From Candidatus Limivicinus faecipullorum (lineage in GTDB: Bacteria > Bacillota > Clostridia > Oscillospirales > Oscillospiraceae), in the NCBI GenBank assembly GCA_018711755.1, contig DVHY01000135.1, forward strand, positions 1-9,712: 9,712 nt of DNA. Direction: 5' to 3'. Made by a program: the position numbers and the translations under genes. Below the pieces are notes generated by a model. The model was not told the origin of the DNA. It saw only the letters and a list, made by a program, of their open reading frames with translations, and ran no database searches. This document shows positions 1 through 6,729 of the stretch, piece after piece (within the stretch, counting starts at the first letter, position 1; every line of letters begins with the position of its first letter).

Positions 1-133
1 GGAAACAAAGTTGAGTCCAATAACAATTCGCAATACTGGACGGCAAGGAGGGCGCTGTTTTTTTGCACGGCGGCCGTTTAAAAAAATTTTTATTTCCATG
101 CAACCAAGAGCATAAAATCTGCGAATATATATA

Positions 134-145
134 TGAGAGCTCTCA
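134..145. promoter_or_regulatory. 12-bp perfect palindrome upstream of the sigma-factor gene
   Basis: TGAGAGCTCTCA reads the same on both strands. It sits directly after an (AT)5 run and 4 nt before the ribosome binding site of the sigma-factor gene. It could be an operator for a dimeric regulator or a small hairpin in the mRNA leader. No regulator can be assigned from the sequence, and a 12-bp palindrome can occur by chance. Confidence 0.3.
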
Positions 146-149
146 CAGC

Positions 150-157
150 AAAGGAGG
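150..157 (+). promoter_or_regulatory. Ribosome binding site that sets the sigma-factor start
   Basis: AAAGGAGG ends 7 nt before the ATG at 165. It decides the start: the same frame stays open upstream to a TTG at 63, but that stretch is AT-rich, has no ribosome site and encodes nothing resembling a sigma factor. Confidence 0.85.
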
Positions 158-164
158 ACCCCCC

Positions 165-722
165 ATGGAAGACCGGGCCATAGTCGATCTATACTGGCAG
201 CGCTCCGACAGGGCCATATCCGAGACCGAAGCCAAATACGGCAGATACTGCCGCACCGTTGCCTTTAACCTTTTAAACAGTATCGAAGACTCGGAGGAAT
301 GTGTCAACGACACCTGGCTGCGGGCCTGGAACCTGATGCCGGACAAGCGTCCGGCTCTGCTCTCCGCCTTTCTGGGGGGCATAACCCGCAATCTGGCCAT
401 AAGCATGTACAGGCGCAGGACCAGCAAAAAGCGGGGCGGCGGGGAGACCGCCCTGGCTCTGGAGGAACTGAGCGGCTGCATACCCTCAGACGCCGACCCC
501 CAGCGGGAATATGAGAGCCGGGAGTTTGCCCGGGCCCTGGGCCGCTTTGTCTCCGGCCTGCCGGAGGCGGAGCGCCGGGTCTTCGTCTCCCGCTACTGGT
601 ACCTGGCCTCCCTGGAGGATATCTCCCGGTGTGCCGGATTTTCCCTATCCAAAACCAAGAGCATGCTCCTGCGCATCCGGGGCAGGCTGCGGGAGTACCT
701 GAGGGAGGAAGGACTATGCTAG
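165..722 (+). CDS. ECF-like RNA polymerase sigma factor
   Basis: A 185-residue sigma-70 family protein of ECF (group 4) size that would direct core RNA polymerase to a small set of promoters. Region 2 spans about residues 21-88, with the core-binding stretch EDSEECVNDTWLRAWN (41-56) and the -10-recognition helix around ITRNLAISMYRRR (73-85). A short Lys/Gly-rich linker (86-93) leads to region 4 (about 131-180), with LPEAERRVFVSRYWY (132-146) and a helix-turn-helix near 153-175. There is no sign of region 1.1 or region 3. The ATG at 165 is chosen because AAAGGAGG lies 7 nt upstream. The stop overlaps the start of the next gene (ATGCTAG, 7 nt shared), implying translational coupling with its probable anti-sigma partner. 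The frame is intact. The family is clear; the target promoters and stimulus are unknown. Confidence 0.9.
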   Translation: MEDRAIVDLYWQRSDRAISETEAKYGRYCRTVAFNLLNSIEDSEECVNDTWLRAWNLMPDKRPALLSAFLGGITRNLAISMYRRRTSKKRGGGETALALEELSGCIPSDADPQREYESREFARALGRFVSGLPEAERRVFVSRYWYLASLEDISRCAGFSLSKTKSMLLRIRGRLREYLREEGLC

Positions 723-2302
723 ACCGGTATTTTCTTTTGGAGGCAATGGATGGCATAGAGGACGAGCATGTAAGGGAAGCCGGGGAATTCCTGGGTCTGC
801 TGGACGGGGCCCTCCCCCGCCGCAGCTCCCGCCTTCTCCGGCGCACGCTGCTCATCGCCGCCCTCATCGCCGCCCTCTTTACCGTCACCGCCTACGCCAT
901 GGGCTGGTTCGGCCTGGGAGAGCGCGTCATGGAGCAGCCCTCTCCCGGTTCCGCCCCTCAGTCCGCCGCTGTGGAGGAGAAGCGCCGCTGGCTCAGTCTC
1001 AACGGCTATATGGATTCCCCGGAATATGCGGCAAATCTGGAGTGGCTGACCTTTTGGCATGAGTACACCGCCTCCCACGCCGTGGGCGACGACCCGGCCT
1101 TTTTTGCCGCTCTGGATGAAGAGAGCCTAAATACCTGCCGCTTTTACGGCGTATATGACGAGGCCATGCTGGATAAGCTGAAAGCCCTCGGGGAGAGCTA
1201 CGGCCTGGCCCTGCACACCCGACAGGCAGTCCCCCTGAGCCTGGAGGACTTCTATCTCACCGCAGGCACCGGAGAATTTCTCCCCGGCGGTGAAGGCTCC
1301 GGCTATGTATACGAGGACGGCTCCTTCAAGCTGGAGGGCACGGTCTACCCCCGGGGCGGAGAGCCGGACAAAGGCAGCTCCTTCAGTCTTACCAAGACCC
1401 TGTCCGGCACCCTGGTGCCCCTCTGGTACCCCATAGACGCCCCGGAGGAGTACTCCCAGTGGGAGTACACCAACGCCTGCGGGGACAGCCTGCTCCTCTG
1501 CTTTGACGAGGAGAAGGGCAGCCTGTGCATTTTATTTGAGGCAGAAGGCATATTCATACAGCTGGGCAGCGGCGGCTGCGGCTCCCCCCGGGACTGTGAA
1601 GCCCTGGCGGACTGCTTCCTGTTCCACGAGCTTTTAAAGACCGAGCCCGATCTTGACACAGCCTGCCACGGCCCCACAGTATACGGGGACGGCTCCGCCG
1701 CCTCTCTGGCGGATTTTCTAAGCAGCCCCGAGGGCAGGGCCGCCGGGGAATACTACGACTACGCCCGGGCCCTGGAGCAGTCCCGGGGGCCATATCCCCC
1801 CTGGACGGACAGCCTGCTCATGGATAAATATACCTCCCTGGCAGAGGACTATTCCCTGGAAGCCGCCGGGGAGCCGGGCCTGGTCTTCAGCTTCGACGAG
1901 GCCCTGAGCGTCCCTGAGGGCTATACAAAGATAGACTCGGAGCAGTTTGCCGCCCTGGGCTATGAGCCGGAGCTGGCCCGGCAGTTCGGCCTGCTCTTCA
2001 TCTGCGGCAACGGGGTCATTCAGGCCGAAGGCCGCCTTGCCTCCTGGCTGTACATCCCCAAAGGGGCCCTGAGCTTTTCCCTCAGTGAGGCTGTGGCCGC
2101 GGACTACAGCGAGCAGTGGCTCTATCTCACGGCCCGGGGGGAGACCGTGTGCATCGCCGCCGACCTGCCGGAGTCGCAGCGCAGCCCGGTGATTTTGTAC
2201 GAGACCGAAAAGGGCTGGCTGCTGGGACGGCTCAGCTGGTATCACAGCGCCTATGAGCCGGAGGCCGCCGCTGATGAGATAGATCTCAGTCTCTTTCCCT
2301 GA
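716..2302 (+). CDS. Single-pass membrane protein, probable anti-sigma/sensor partner of the upstream sigma factor
   Basis: A 528-residue protein with a short cytoplasmic tail (1-43), one membrane helix (about 44-63, LLIAALIAALFTVTAYAMGW) and a large outside domain (64-528). Arg-rich residues 35-43 before the helix fit an N-in topology. The tail motif LLEAMDGIEDEHVREA (7-22) resembles the short N-terminal helix seen, as far as I recall, in many clostridial membrane proteins encoded after ECF-like sigma genes. A zinc anti-sigma HxxxCxxC motif is absent. The ectodomain contains GYMDSPEY (97-104) and YGVYDEAMLDKLKALGESYG (144-163), patterns I associate with uncharacterised Oscillospiraceae proteins. 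The ATG at 716 is chosen because GGAGG at 704-708 is 7 nt upstream and the overlap with the sigma stop is typical of such pairs; an in-frame ATG at 629 lies inside the sigma gene and lacks support. The anti-sigma role is inferred from topology and position. Confidence 0.8.
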   Translation: MLDRYFLLEAMDGIEDEHVREAGEFLGLLDGALPRRSSRLLRRTLLIAALIAALFTVTAYAMGWFGLGERVMEQPSPGSAPQSAAVEEKRRWLSLNGYMDSPEYAANLEWLTFWHEYTASHAVGDDPAFFAALDEESLNTCRFYGVYDEAMLDKLKALGESYGLALHTRQAVPLSLEDFYLTAGTGEFLPGGEGSGYVYEDGSFKLEGTVYPRGGEPDKGSSFSLTKTLSGTLVPLWYPIDAPEEYSQWEYTNACGDSLLLCFDEEKGSLCILFEAEGIFIQLGSGGCGSPRDCEALADCFLFHELLKTEPDLDTACHGPTVYGDGSAASLADFLSSPEGRAAGEYYDYARALEQSRGPYPPWTDSLLMDKYTSLAEDYSLEAAGEPGLVFSFDEALSVPEGYTKIDSEQFAALGYEPELARQFGLLFICGNGVIQAEGRLASWLYIPKGALSFSLSEAVAADYSEQWLYLTARGETVCIAADLPESQRSPVILYETEKGWLLGRLSWYHSAYEPEAAADEIDLSLFP

Positions 2303-2328
2303 GGTCCGACTTATTTAAGGAGACTATG

Positions 2329-4611
2329 ATGAAAAATAAATACCGCATCACGGCCGCAGTCCTGGCGCTGTTTACGGCGCTGTCCCTGGGGCTGGGGGCT
2401 TGTGCGCCCGAAAGCGGAGAGGATACCCATGCCGGCGCTGCCTCCGCCTGCGGCACAAGGGAGGACTGGCAGGCAGTTCTCGCCACCCAGGCGCCTTTGC
2501 AGGAGCCGGTATATGTGTCGGGAATATACGAATTTGACAGGGCCATGTACATCCCCACGGAGGCCGCCGCCTCCCCCCAGGGCCTTTACCTGCGGGTGGC
2601 AAGGGAAGACGGGGACCGGGTATGGGAATTCGACAGCCAGGGCCGCTTCCTCCGGGAATACCCCTGCTCCCGGCCATGCTGGATAGGCCGGGACGGCAGC
2701 GTCTGGAACTTTGAAGGCCGGGAGTCCAAGGACAGCGCCTCCCGGTACATAGACTACAGTCTCAGCCGCAGCAGGGACGGACAGCTCAGCCAGGTGCTGA
2801 GCTTCCGCCAGGAGCAAGGCAGCAGCGACTTTTTCCCGGCGGCAGACGGCTTCTGCCTGTACAGCATGTCCTGGGACGAGAACAACCGGGGCAGCTTCAG
2901 CCTGGGGATATACGGGGACGACGGCACACTCCGCAGTACCATAGAGCTGGATTCCTGGTATCAGGCCCTGGGAGACGGCGGGGAGCTGTACCTCCTGAGC
3001 CGGGAGACCGGCGACATCTTCCGTGTGGACACGGAAAGCCTCAGCCTTGTCAGGGCCGACGTCCTGGATGAGGGCTGCCTCAGCTGCTCCGTACAGGGCG
3101 GGTATCTCTATGAGTCGGACGGTGTCTCCTTCTATCGCCGGGAGCTTGGCGGGAGCGGGCGGGAGACCCTGTTCTCCTATGAAGACCTGGGCCTTATAAA
3201 TGTGGGGGCCCGGCTCCCTGTGCCCATAGGCGGGACGGAGGCTTTCCTGTTCATCGACTACCTCAACGAGGTCAGCCCTTACCGCCTCATCTATCCCGTG
3301 GAAAAAAGCTCTCTTACGGCGAAGAGGGAGCAGATAGTCCTGGCGGTCAACATCCCCGGGGAGGTCTGGGGATATGAGCCCTACGGGCTCTGGCGCAATG
3401 AGATCCTGGACTTCAACGCCGTCAGTCCGGAATATGAACTGGTCATACGAAACTACGGCACGGAGCCGGACCCCCAGGCCGCTCTCAACGCCGACATCGC
3501 CGCCGGCCGGGCCCCGGAGCTTATAGACATGAGCCTTTACTCCCCCGGCGGCGGCTATGAGGGGGAGGCCTGGCAGGAGCTGGGGGCCGCAGGCTTTGAG
3601 CCCGGCTTCATCACGGAGGCCAACTGTGAGGACCTGCTGCCCCGGCTCCGGCGGGACCTGGGCACGGATGCCCTGCTGGCGAGGCCTCTGGAGGCCATGG
3701 AGAAAGACGGGAAGCTGCTGAGTCTTATCCCCGGCTTCAGCATCTGCTCCATCCTGGGGCCCGCCTCTCTTCTGGAGGGGCAGGAGCCGGACAGCTTTTC
3801 CCAGCTGGCCCGGCTGGCGGGAGGCGGCGAGAAGGTCTTTTGGGCGGGGGTGAGCCGGGAGGAATTCATGTACTACGCCTTCGCCAACAGCCGCCGGGAC
3901 TACGACGCCGGGCAGATAGCCGACATCCTCAGTCAGGCCGCCCTGCTCAATTCCATTTACGATGCCGACCCGGCCCTGAAGCCCTGGTACTATGAGGATG
4001 GCCCCGACGCCAAGGAGGCCTGGCTCGGGGACCTGAGGGACGTGTGGTATGGAACCCAGCGCTTCACTCTGCAAAAGATAAGCAGTCCCCTCTGGTCCTC
4101 CGCCGGGGACACGGTGGGCATAGCCACTGTGGAGGGGATATTCCGGGAGCCTGTGAGCGTGCTGAGTCAGCCCGGCTCAGGGGGCTTCTATCTCATCCCG
4201 GAGCGGGAGCTGGTGATGCCGGTAAGTGCCGGGAACAAGGAGGGGGCCTGGGAGTTTATGAAGTTCGTGCTGGATGATCGCTATCTCCTCCAGCTGAATT
4301 TCGACGGCTCTTTCCGCCAGGGCATTCCCCTGAGCCGCGGCGCCTATGAGAAGGGTATGGAGGCCTGCCGGAAGAAGGCCGGGGGCAGCATACAGCAGGA
4401 AAACCTTAGCTTGAGCTACGAGCCCGAAAACTGCTTTGCCCAGTTTGAGGAGCTTGTAAACGGGGTGAACGGCATCTGCCGGGGCGGCGACGGCATATAC
4501 GCCGCCCTGACCCAAAGCGCCCAGGCCTGGTTCTCCGGGGACAAAAGCCTGGAGCAGGTCTCCCGGGACATGGCCTCCCGGCTGGAGATATACATAGCCG
4601 AACAGGGATAA
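2329..4611 (+). CDS. Large lipoprotein with a C-terminal family-1-type solute-binding domain
   Basis: A 760-residue secreted lipoprotein. Residues 1-24 form a lipoprotein signal peptide (basic MKNKYR, hydrophobic core, lipobox LGAC with Cys25). Residues 50-330 form a poorly recognised region rich in short beta-like segments and aromatic/Gly-Asp turns, perhaps propeller-like. Residues 335-760 resemble clostridial extracellular solute-binding proteins: DFNAVSPEYELVIRNYG (361-377), LNADIAAGRAPELIDM (386-401), EAMEKDGKLLSLIPGFS (455-471), and the hinge-side GNKEGAWEFMKFVLDDRY (635-652). Two ATGs are adjacent (2326, 2329); the second is preferred because GGAG at 2319-2322 is 6 nt from it but only 3 nt from the first. 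It lies 26 nt after the membrane protein and is probably co-transcribed. No permease or ATPase of the sugar-uptake type is nearby, so it may be a sensor or may share a distant transporter. The ligand is unknown. Confidence 0.85.
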   Translation: MKNKYRITAAVLALFTALSLGLGACAPESGEDTHAGAASACGTREDWQAVLATQAPLQEPVYVSGIYEFDRAMYIPTEAAASPQGLYLRVAREDGDRVWEFDSQGRFLREYPCSRPCWIGRDGSVWNFEGRESKDSASRYIDYSLSRSRDGQLSQVLSFRQEQGSSDFFPAADGFCLYSMSWDENNRGSFSLGIYGDDGTLRSTIELDSWYQALGDGGELYLLSRETGDIFRVDTESLSLVRADVLDEGCLSCSVQGGYLYESDGVSFYRRELGGSGRETLFSYEDLGLINVGARLPVPIGGTEAFLFIDYLNEVSPYRLIYPVEKSSLTAKREQIVLAVNIPGEVWGYEPYGLWRNEILDFNAVSPEYELVIRNYGTEPDPQAALNADIAAGRAPELIDMSLYSPGGGYEGEAWQELGAAGFEPGFITEANCEDLLPRLRRDLGTDALLARPLEAMEKDGKLLSLIPGFSICSILGPASLLEGQEPDSFSQLARLAGGGEKVFWAGVSREEFMYYAFANSRRDYDAGQIADILSQAALLNSIYDADPALKPWYYEDGPDAKEAWLGDLRDVWYGTQRFTLQKISSPLWSSAGDTVGIATVEGIFREPVSVLSQPGSGGFYLIPERELVMPVSAGNKEGAWEFMKFVLDDRYLLQLNFDGSFRQGIPLSRGAYEKGMEACRKKAGGSIQQENLSLSYEPENCFAQFEELVNGVNGICRGGDGIYAALTQSAQAWFSGDKSLEQVSRDMASRLEIYIAEQG

Positions 4612-4614
4612 AAG

Positions 4615-4635
4615 CCCGGCTTGATTTTTGCCGGG
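4615..4635 (+). other. Short inverted repeat after the lipoprotein gene
   Basis: CCCGGC (4615-4620) and GCCGGG (4630-4635) can pair around a 9-nt T-rich loop. It begins 3 nt after the lipoprotein stop, but no T run follows, so it is not a convincing intrinsic terminator. Its loop holds the -35 element of the next gene's promoter. It may protect the upstream mRNA end or be incidental. Confidence 0.35.
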
Positions 4636-4650
4636 GGCCAGTGCTATAAT
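4621..4650 (+). promoter_or_regulatory. Sigma-A-type promoter with extended -10 for the EamA transporter gene
   Basis: TTGATT (4621-4626) serves as -35 and TATAAT (4645-4650) as a perfect -10, separated by 18 nt. TG at 4642-4643 makes an extended -10 (TGCTATAAT). Transcription would begin near 4656-4658, leaving a leader of about 22 nt that holds the ribosome site GGGAGG (4665-4670). The promoter's position also argues against an earlier translational start at the TTG at 4628. Confidence 0.75.
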
Positions 4651-4678
4651 CAGGGAAAATCTTTGGGAGGCCGGGAAA

Positions 4679-5602
4679 ATGTCCGTAAACAATGCCGATA
4701 AAATCAAAAGCCCCGCCTTGTCCGCCCTGCTGGTGCTGGGGGCTGGCTGTCTCTGGGGCTTCATGGGGCTTCTGGTGCGCAGCACCGACAGCCTGGGTCT
4801 GGACTCCATGGACATATGCTTTTTGAGAGCCCTGGTCACCTCCGCCGTGATGCTGCCGCTGCTGCTCCTTTTTGACCGGCCCGCCCTTAAAGTCCGCCTC
4901 AAAGACCTGTGGTGCTTCGCCGGCACCGGCATCGTCAGCATGAGCTTCTTCAACTTCTGCTACTTCAAGACCATCATGCTCACCTCCCTGTCCGTGGCGG
5001 CTGTTCTGCTGTACACCGCCCCGGTCTTCGTGGTGCTCATGTCCGCCCCTCTCTTCGGGGAAAAGCTGAACTCCCGGAAGCTGCTTGCCGCCCTGGCCGC
5101 CTTCCTGGGCTGCGCCTTCGTCTCCGGCATCGTGGGCGGGGCGGGACGGCTGTCCCTGGGCGGCATCCTCTTCGGCCTGGGCTCCGGCATAGGCTACGCC
5201 CTCTACAGCATCTTCGGCCGCTATGCCCTGGAACGGGGCTACAGCTCCGCCACCATCTCCTTCTATACCTTCGTATTCGCCCTGATACCCACCGGCCTCT
5301 TCGCCGACAGCGGCAGGGCCCTCTCCGCTCTGGGAGGCGGTGCTGAGGAATTTTTCCTTCTCTCCGGCCTCATCCTCATGGTCACTCTCATACCCTATCT
5401 CCTCTACACCAAGGGCCTCCAGGGCCTGGAAAACGGCACCGCCTCCATCCTGGCCTCCATAGAGCCGGTGGTGGCTACCCTGGTGGGGCTGTTTATCTAT
5501 TCGGAAACGCTGGGCCTCTGGAACATCTTCGGCATCTCCCTGGTGCTCTTATCCATCCTGCTGATAAACCGCCGCAGCCCGGGGAAGAACAGCCGGGGCT
5601 GA
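4679..5602 (+). CDS. EamA-domain (DMT superfamily) membrane transporter
   Basis: A 307-residue integral membrane protein of the drug/metabolite transporter superfamily, with ten predicted helices at about 14-34, 44-64, 78-97, 103-121, 135-152, 160-180, 190-209, 225-245, 252-273 and 279-297. The two EamA halves are visible: each ends in the family pattern of a proline-containing helix followed by a Gly/Ser-Glu pair, LLYTAPVFVVLMSAPLFGEK (110-129) and ASIEPVVATLVGLFIYSET (259-277). Such proteins usually export or exchange metabolites such as amino acids across the cytoplasmic membrane; the substrate cannot be read from the sequence. The ATG at 4679 is chosen because GGGAGG (4665-4670) is 8 nt upstream and a strong promoter lies just before it. 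It is a single-gene transcript, with a promoter at 4621-4650 and a terminator at 5645-5686. Length is normal for the family. Confidence 0.9.
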   Translation: MSVNNADKIKSPALSALLVLGAGCLWGFMGLLVRSTDSLGLDSMDICFLRALVTSAVMLPLLLLFDRPALKVRLKDLWCFAGTGIVSMSFFNFCYFKTIMLTSLSVAAVLLYTAPVFVVLMSAPLFGEKLNSRKLLAALAAFLGCAFVSGIVGGAGRLSLGGILFGLGSGIGYALYSIFGRYALERGYSSATISFYTFVFALIPTGLFADSGRALSALGGGAEEFFLLSGLILMVTLIPYLLYTKGLQGLENGTASILASIEPVVATLVGLFIYSETLGLWNIFGISLVLLSILLINRRSPGKNSRG

Positions 5603-5618
5603 GAGCCCTCTCCCCGGG
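5578..5618 (+). other. GC-rich stem-loop spanning the transporter stop codon
   Basis: CCCGGGGA (5578-5585) pairs perfectly with TCCCCGGG (5611-5618). Inside, GGGCT (5596-5600) pairs with AGCCC (5604-5608) around a GAG loop, which contains part of the TGA stop at 5600-5602. No T run follows. It may be an mRNA 3' stabiliser, or chance pairing in GC-rich DNA. Confidence 0.3.
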
Positions 5619-5644
5619 GCGCCCGCCGGATATGACCGCCGAAT

Positions 5645-5686
5645 AAAAATGTCCCCGTTTTCCTTTCGGAAAACGGGGACATTTTT
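5645..5686. terminator. Bidirectional Rho-independent terminator
   Basis: Arms 5645-5663 and 5668-5686 are perfect reverse complements over 19 bp (core GTCCCCGTTTTCC / GGAAAACGGGGAC) around the loop TTTC. Five A's open the 5' arm and six T's close the 3' side, so on either strand a strong stem runs into a U tract. It lies between convergent units: the EamA gene ending at 5602 on the plus strand and the transporter operon ending at 5755 on the minus strand. It should terminate both and prevent antisense read-through. Confidence 0.92.
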
Positions 5687-5754
5687 TGTTCGCATATGCT
5701 TCTATTTTTCCACGCTTTCTCTCTGCGAGCTTTCCGCATGCGGCATGCTTCAGC

Positions 5755-6717
5755 CTATATCTCTTCGCAGCGGTGGCAGGCCACCTGGCGGCCGCCCACA
5801 TCCCGCAGCAGCGGCTCCTCGGTGCGGCAGCGCTCCGTGGCATAGGGGCAGCGGGTGTGGAAGCGGCAGCCGGAGGGCGGGTGGATGGGGCTGGGCAGCT
5901 CTCCTTTCAGCAGAGGCCGCTTCTCCCCTCTGGCCCTGGGGTCTATGCCGGGGATGGCCCCCAGCAGGAAGCGGGTATAGGGGTGCAGGGGCTTTTCATA
6001 GAGCTCCGCCGTGTTCCCCACCTCGCAGAGCTTCCCCAGAAACATCACGCAGGTCCTGTCGGAGAGAAAGCGCACCACGGACAGGTCGTGGCTTATGAAC
6101 AGGTAGGTCAGGCCGAACTCCTTCTGCAGGTCTTTCAGCAGGTTGAGTATCTGATTTTGCACCGACACGTCCAGGGCGGACACCGGCTCGTCGCAGATGA
6201 TGAGCTTGGGCTTCAGGGCTATGGCCCGGGCGATGCCTATGCGCTGGCGCTGACCCCCGGAGAACTGGTGGGGATAGCGGTACAGGTACTCCTCCGAGAG
6301 CCCGGCGGCCTTCATCAGCTCCCGCACCCTCTGGGTGGTCTCCCGGGCGTCGGCGCAGACATGGTAGGTCTCCAGGGGCTCGGCTATGATGTCCCTCACG
6401 GTCATGCGGGGATTCAGGGAGGCATAGGGGTCCTGGAAGATTATCTGCATCTTGCCCCGCAAGGGGCGAAACTCCTTTTCGCTCATGGAGCTTATGTCCT
6501 GCCCCTCAAAGCTGATGCTGCCCTCCGTGGCCGGTATGAGGCGTATCAGGGTCCGGCCCAGGGTGGACTTGCCGCAGCCGCTCTCCCCCACCAGGGCCAG
6601 GGTCTCCCCCTCATAGATGTCCAGGTCCACCCGGGACAGGGCGTGGAGGCGGCGCTTGCCGGAGACGGGGAAGTCCTTGGACAGTCCCCGGGCGGAGAGA
6701 AGAATTTTCTTTTCCAT
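5755..6717 (-). CDS. oppF: Opp/Dpp-type ABC importer ATPase, second subunit (OppF-like)
   Basis: A 320-residue cytoplasmic ATPase that powers peptide-type import together with the neighbouring OppD-like subunit. All ABC motifs are intact: Walker A GESGCGKST (44-52), Q-loop Gln95 in IIFQDP, signature FSGGQRQR (152-159), Walker B LIICDE (172-177) with catalytic Glu177, D-loop SALD, and switch His210 in ISHD. The C-terminal tail is the family's oligopeptide/dipeptide extension, with HPYTRFLL (245-252) and Cys284, 290, 297 and 314, a spacing known in this family to hold an iron-sulfur cluster. The ATG at 6717 has CCTCCTT (6724-6730, AAGGAGG on the coding strand) 6 nt upstream. It is the last gene of the operon, 12 nt after the OppD-like gene, and ends near the shared terminator. 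The symbol denotes family position; the substrate could be peptides, nickel or another small solute. Confidence 0.9.
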   Translation of the reverse strand: MEKKILLSARGLSKDFPVSGKRRLHALSRVDLDIYEGETLALVGESGCGKSTLGRTLIRLIPATEGSISFEGQDISSMSEKEFRPLRGKMQIIFQDPYASLNPRMTVRDIIAEPLETYHVCADARETTQRVRELMKAAGLSEEYLYRYPHQFSGGQRQRIGIARAIALKPKLIICDEPVSALDVSVQNQILNLLKDLQKEFGLTYLFISHDLSVVRFLSDRTCVMFLGKLCEVGNTAELYEKPLHPYTRFLLGAIPGIDPRARGEKRPLLKGELPSPIHPPSGCRFHTRCPYATERCRTEEPLLRDVGGRQVACHRCEEI

Positions 6718-6729
6718 GTCTTTCCTCCT

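Noticed and set aside
1..81. Open reading frame entering from the left edge and ending at TAA 79-81
   Set aside because: It has only 26 codons, rich in Asn/Ser and Phe, with codon use unlike the neighbouring genes and no recognisable similarity; two plus-strand frames are open by chance over this stretch.
58..95. Terminator-like hairpin: T run, ACGG/CCGT, A run, then TTTTTATTT
   Set aside because: The stem depends on seven A-T pairs around a mismatch and a wobble pair, with only four base pairs at its tip. This is too weak to call a terminator, and no upstream gene is visible to need one.
63..164. N-terminal extension of the sigma factor from a TTG at 63
   Set aside because: There is no ribosome site upstream, the AT-rich composition is typical of a control region, and a strong AAAGGAGG sits right before the ATG at 165.
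2311..4074. Long minus-strand open frame (587 codons) opposite the lipoprotein gene
   Set aside because: It mirrors GC-rich codons of the plus-strand gene, has a repetitive Pro/Gly/Ala/Val composition, no ribosome site and no recognisable domain. The plus-strand product has a signal peptide, lipobox and a known family pattern.
5734..5743. CCGCATGCGG palindrome near the end of oppF
   Set aside because: It is a 10-bp palindrome with no T run and no conserved context. The strong terminator beyond it already explains the 3' end.
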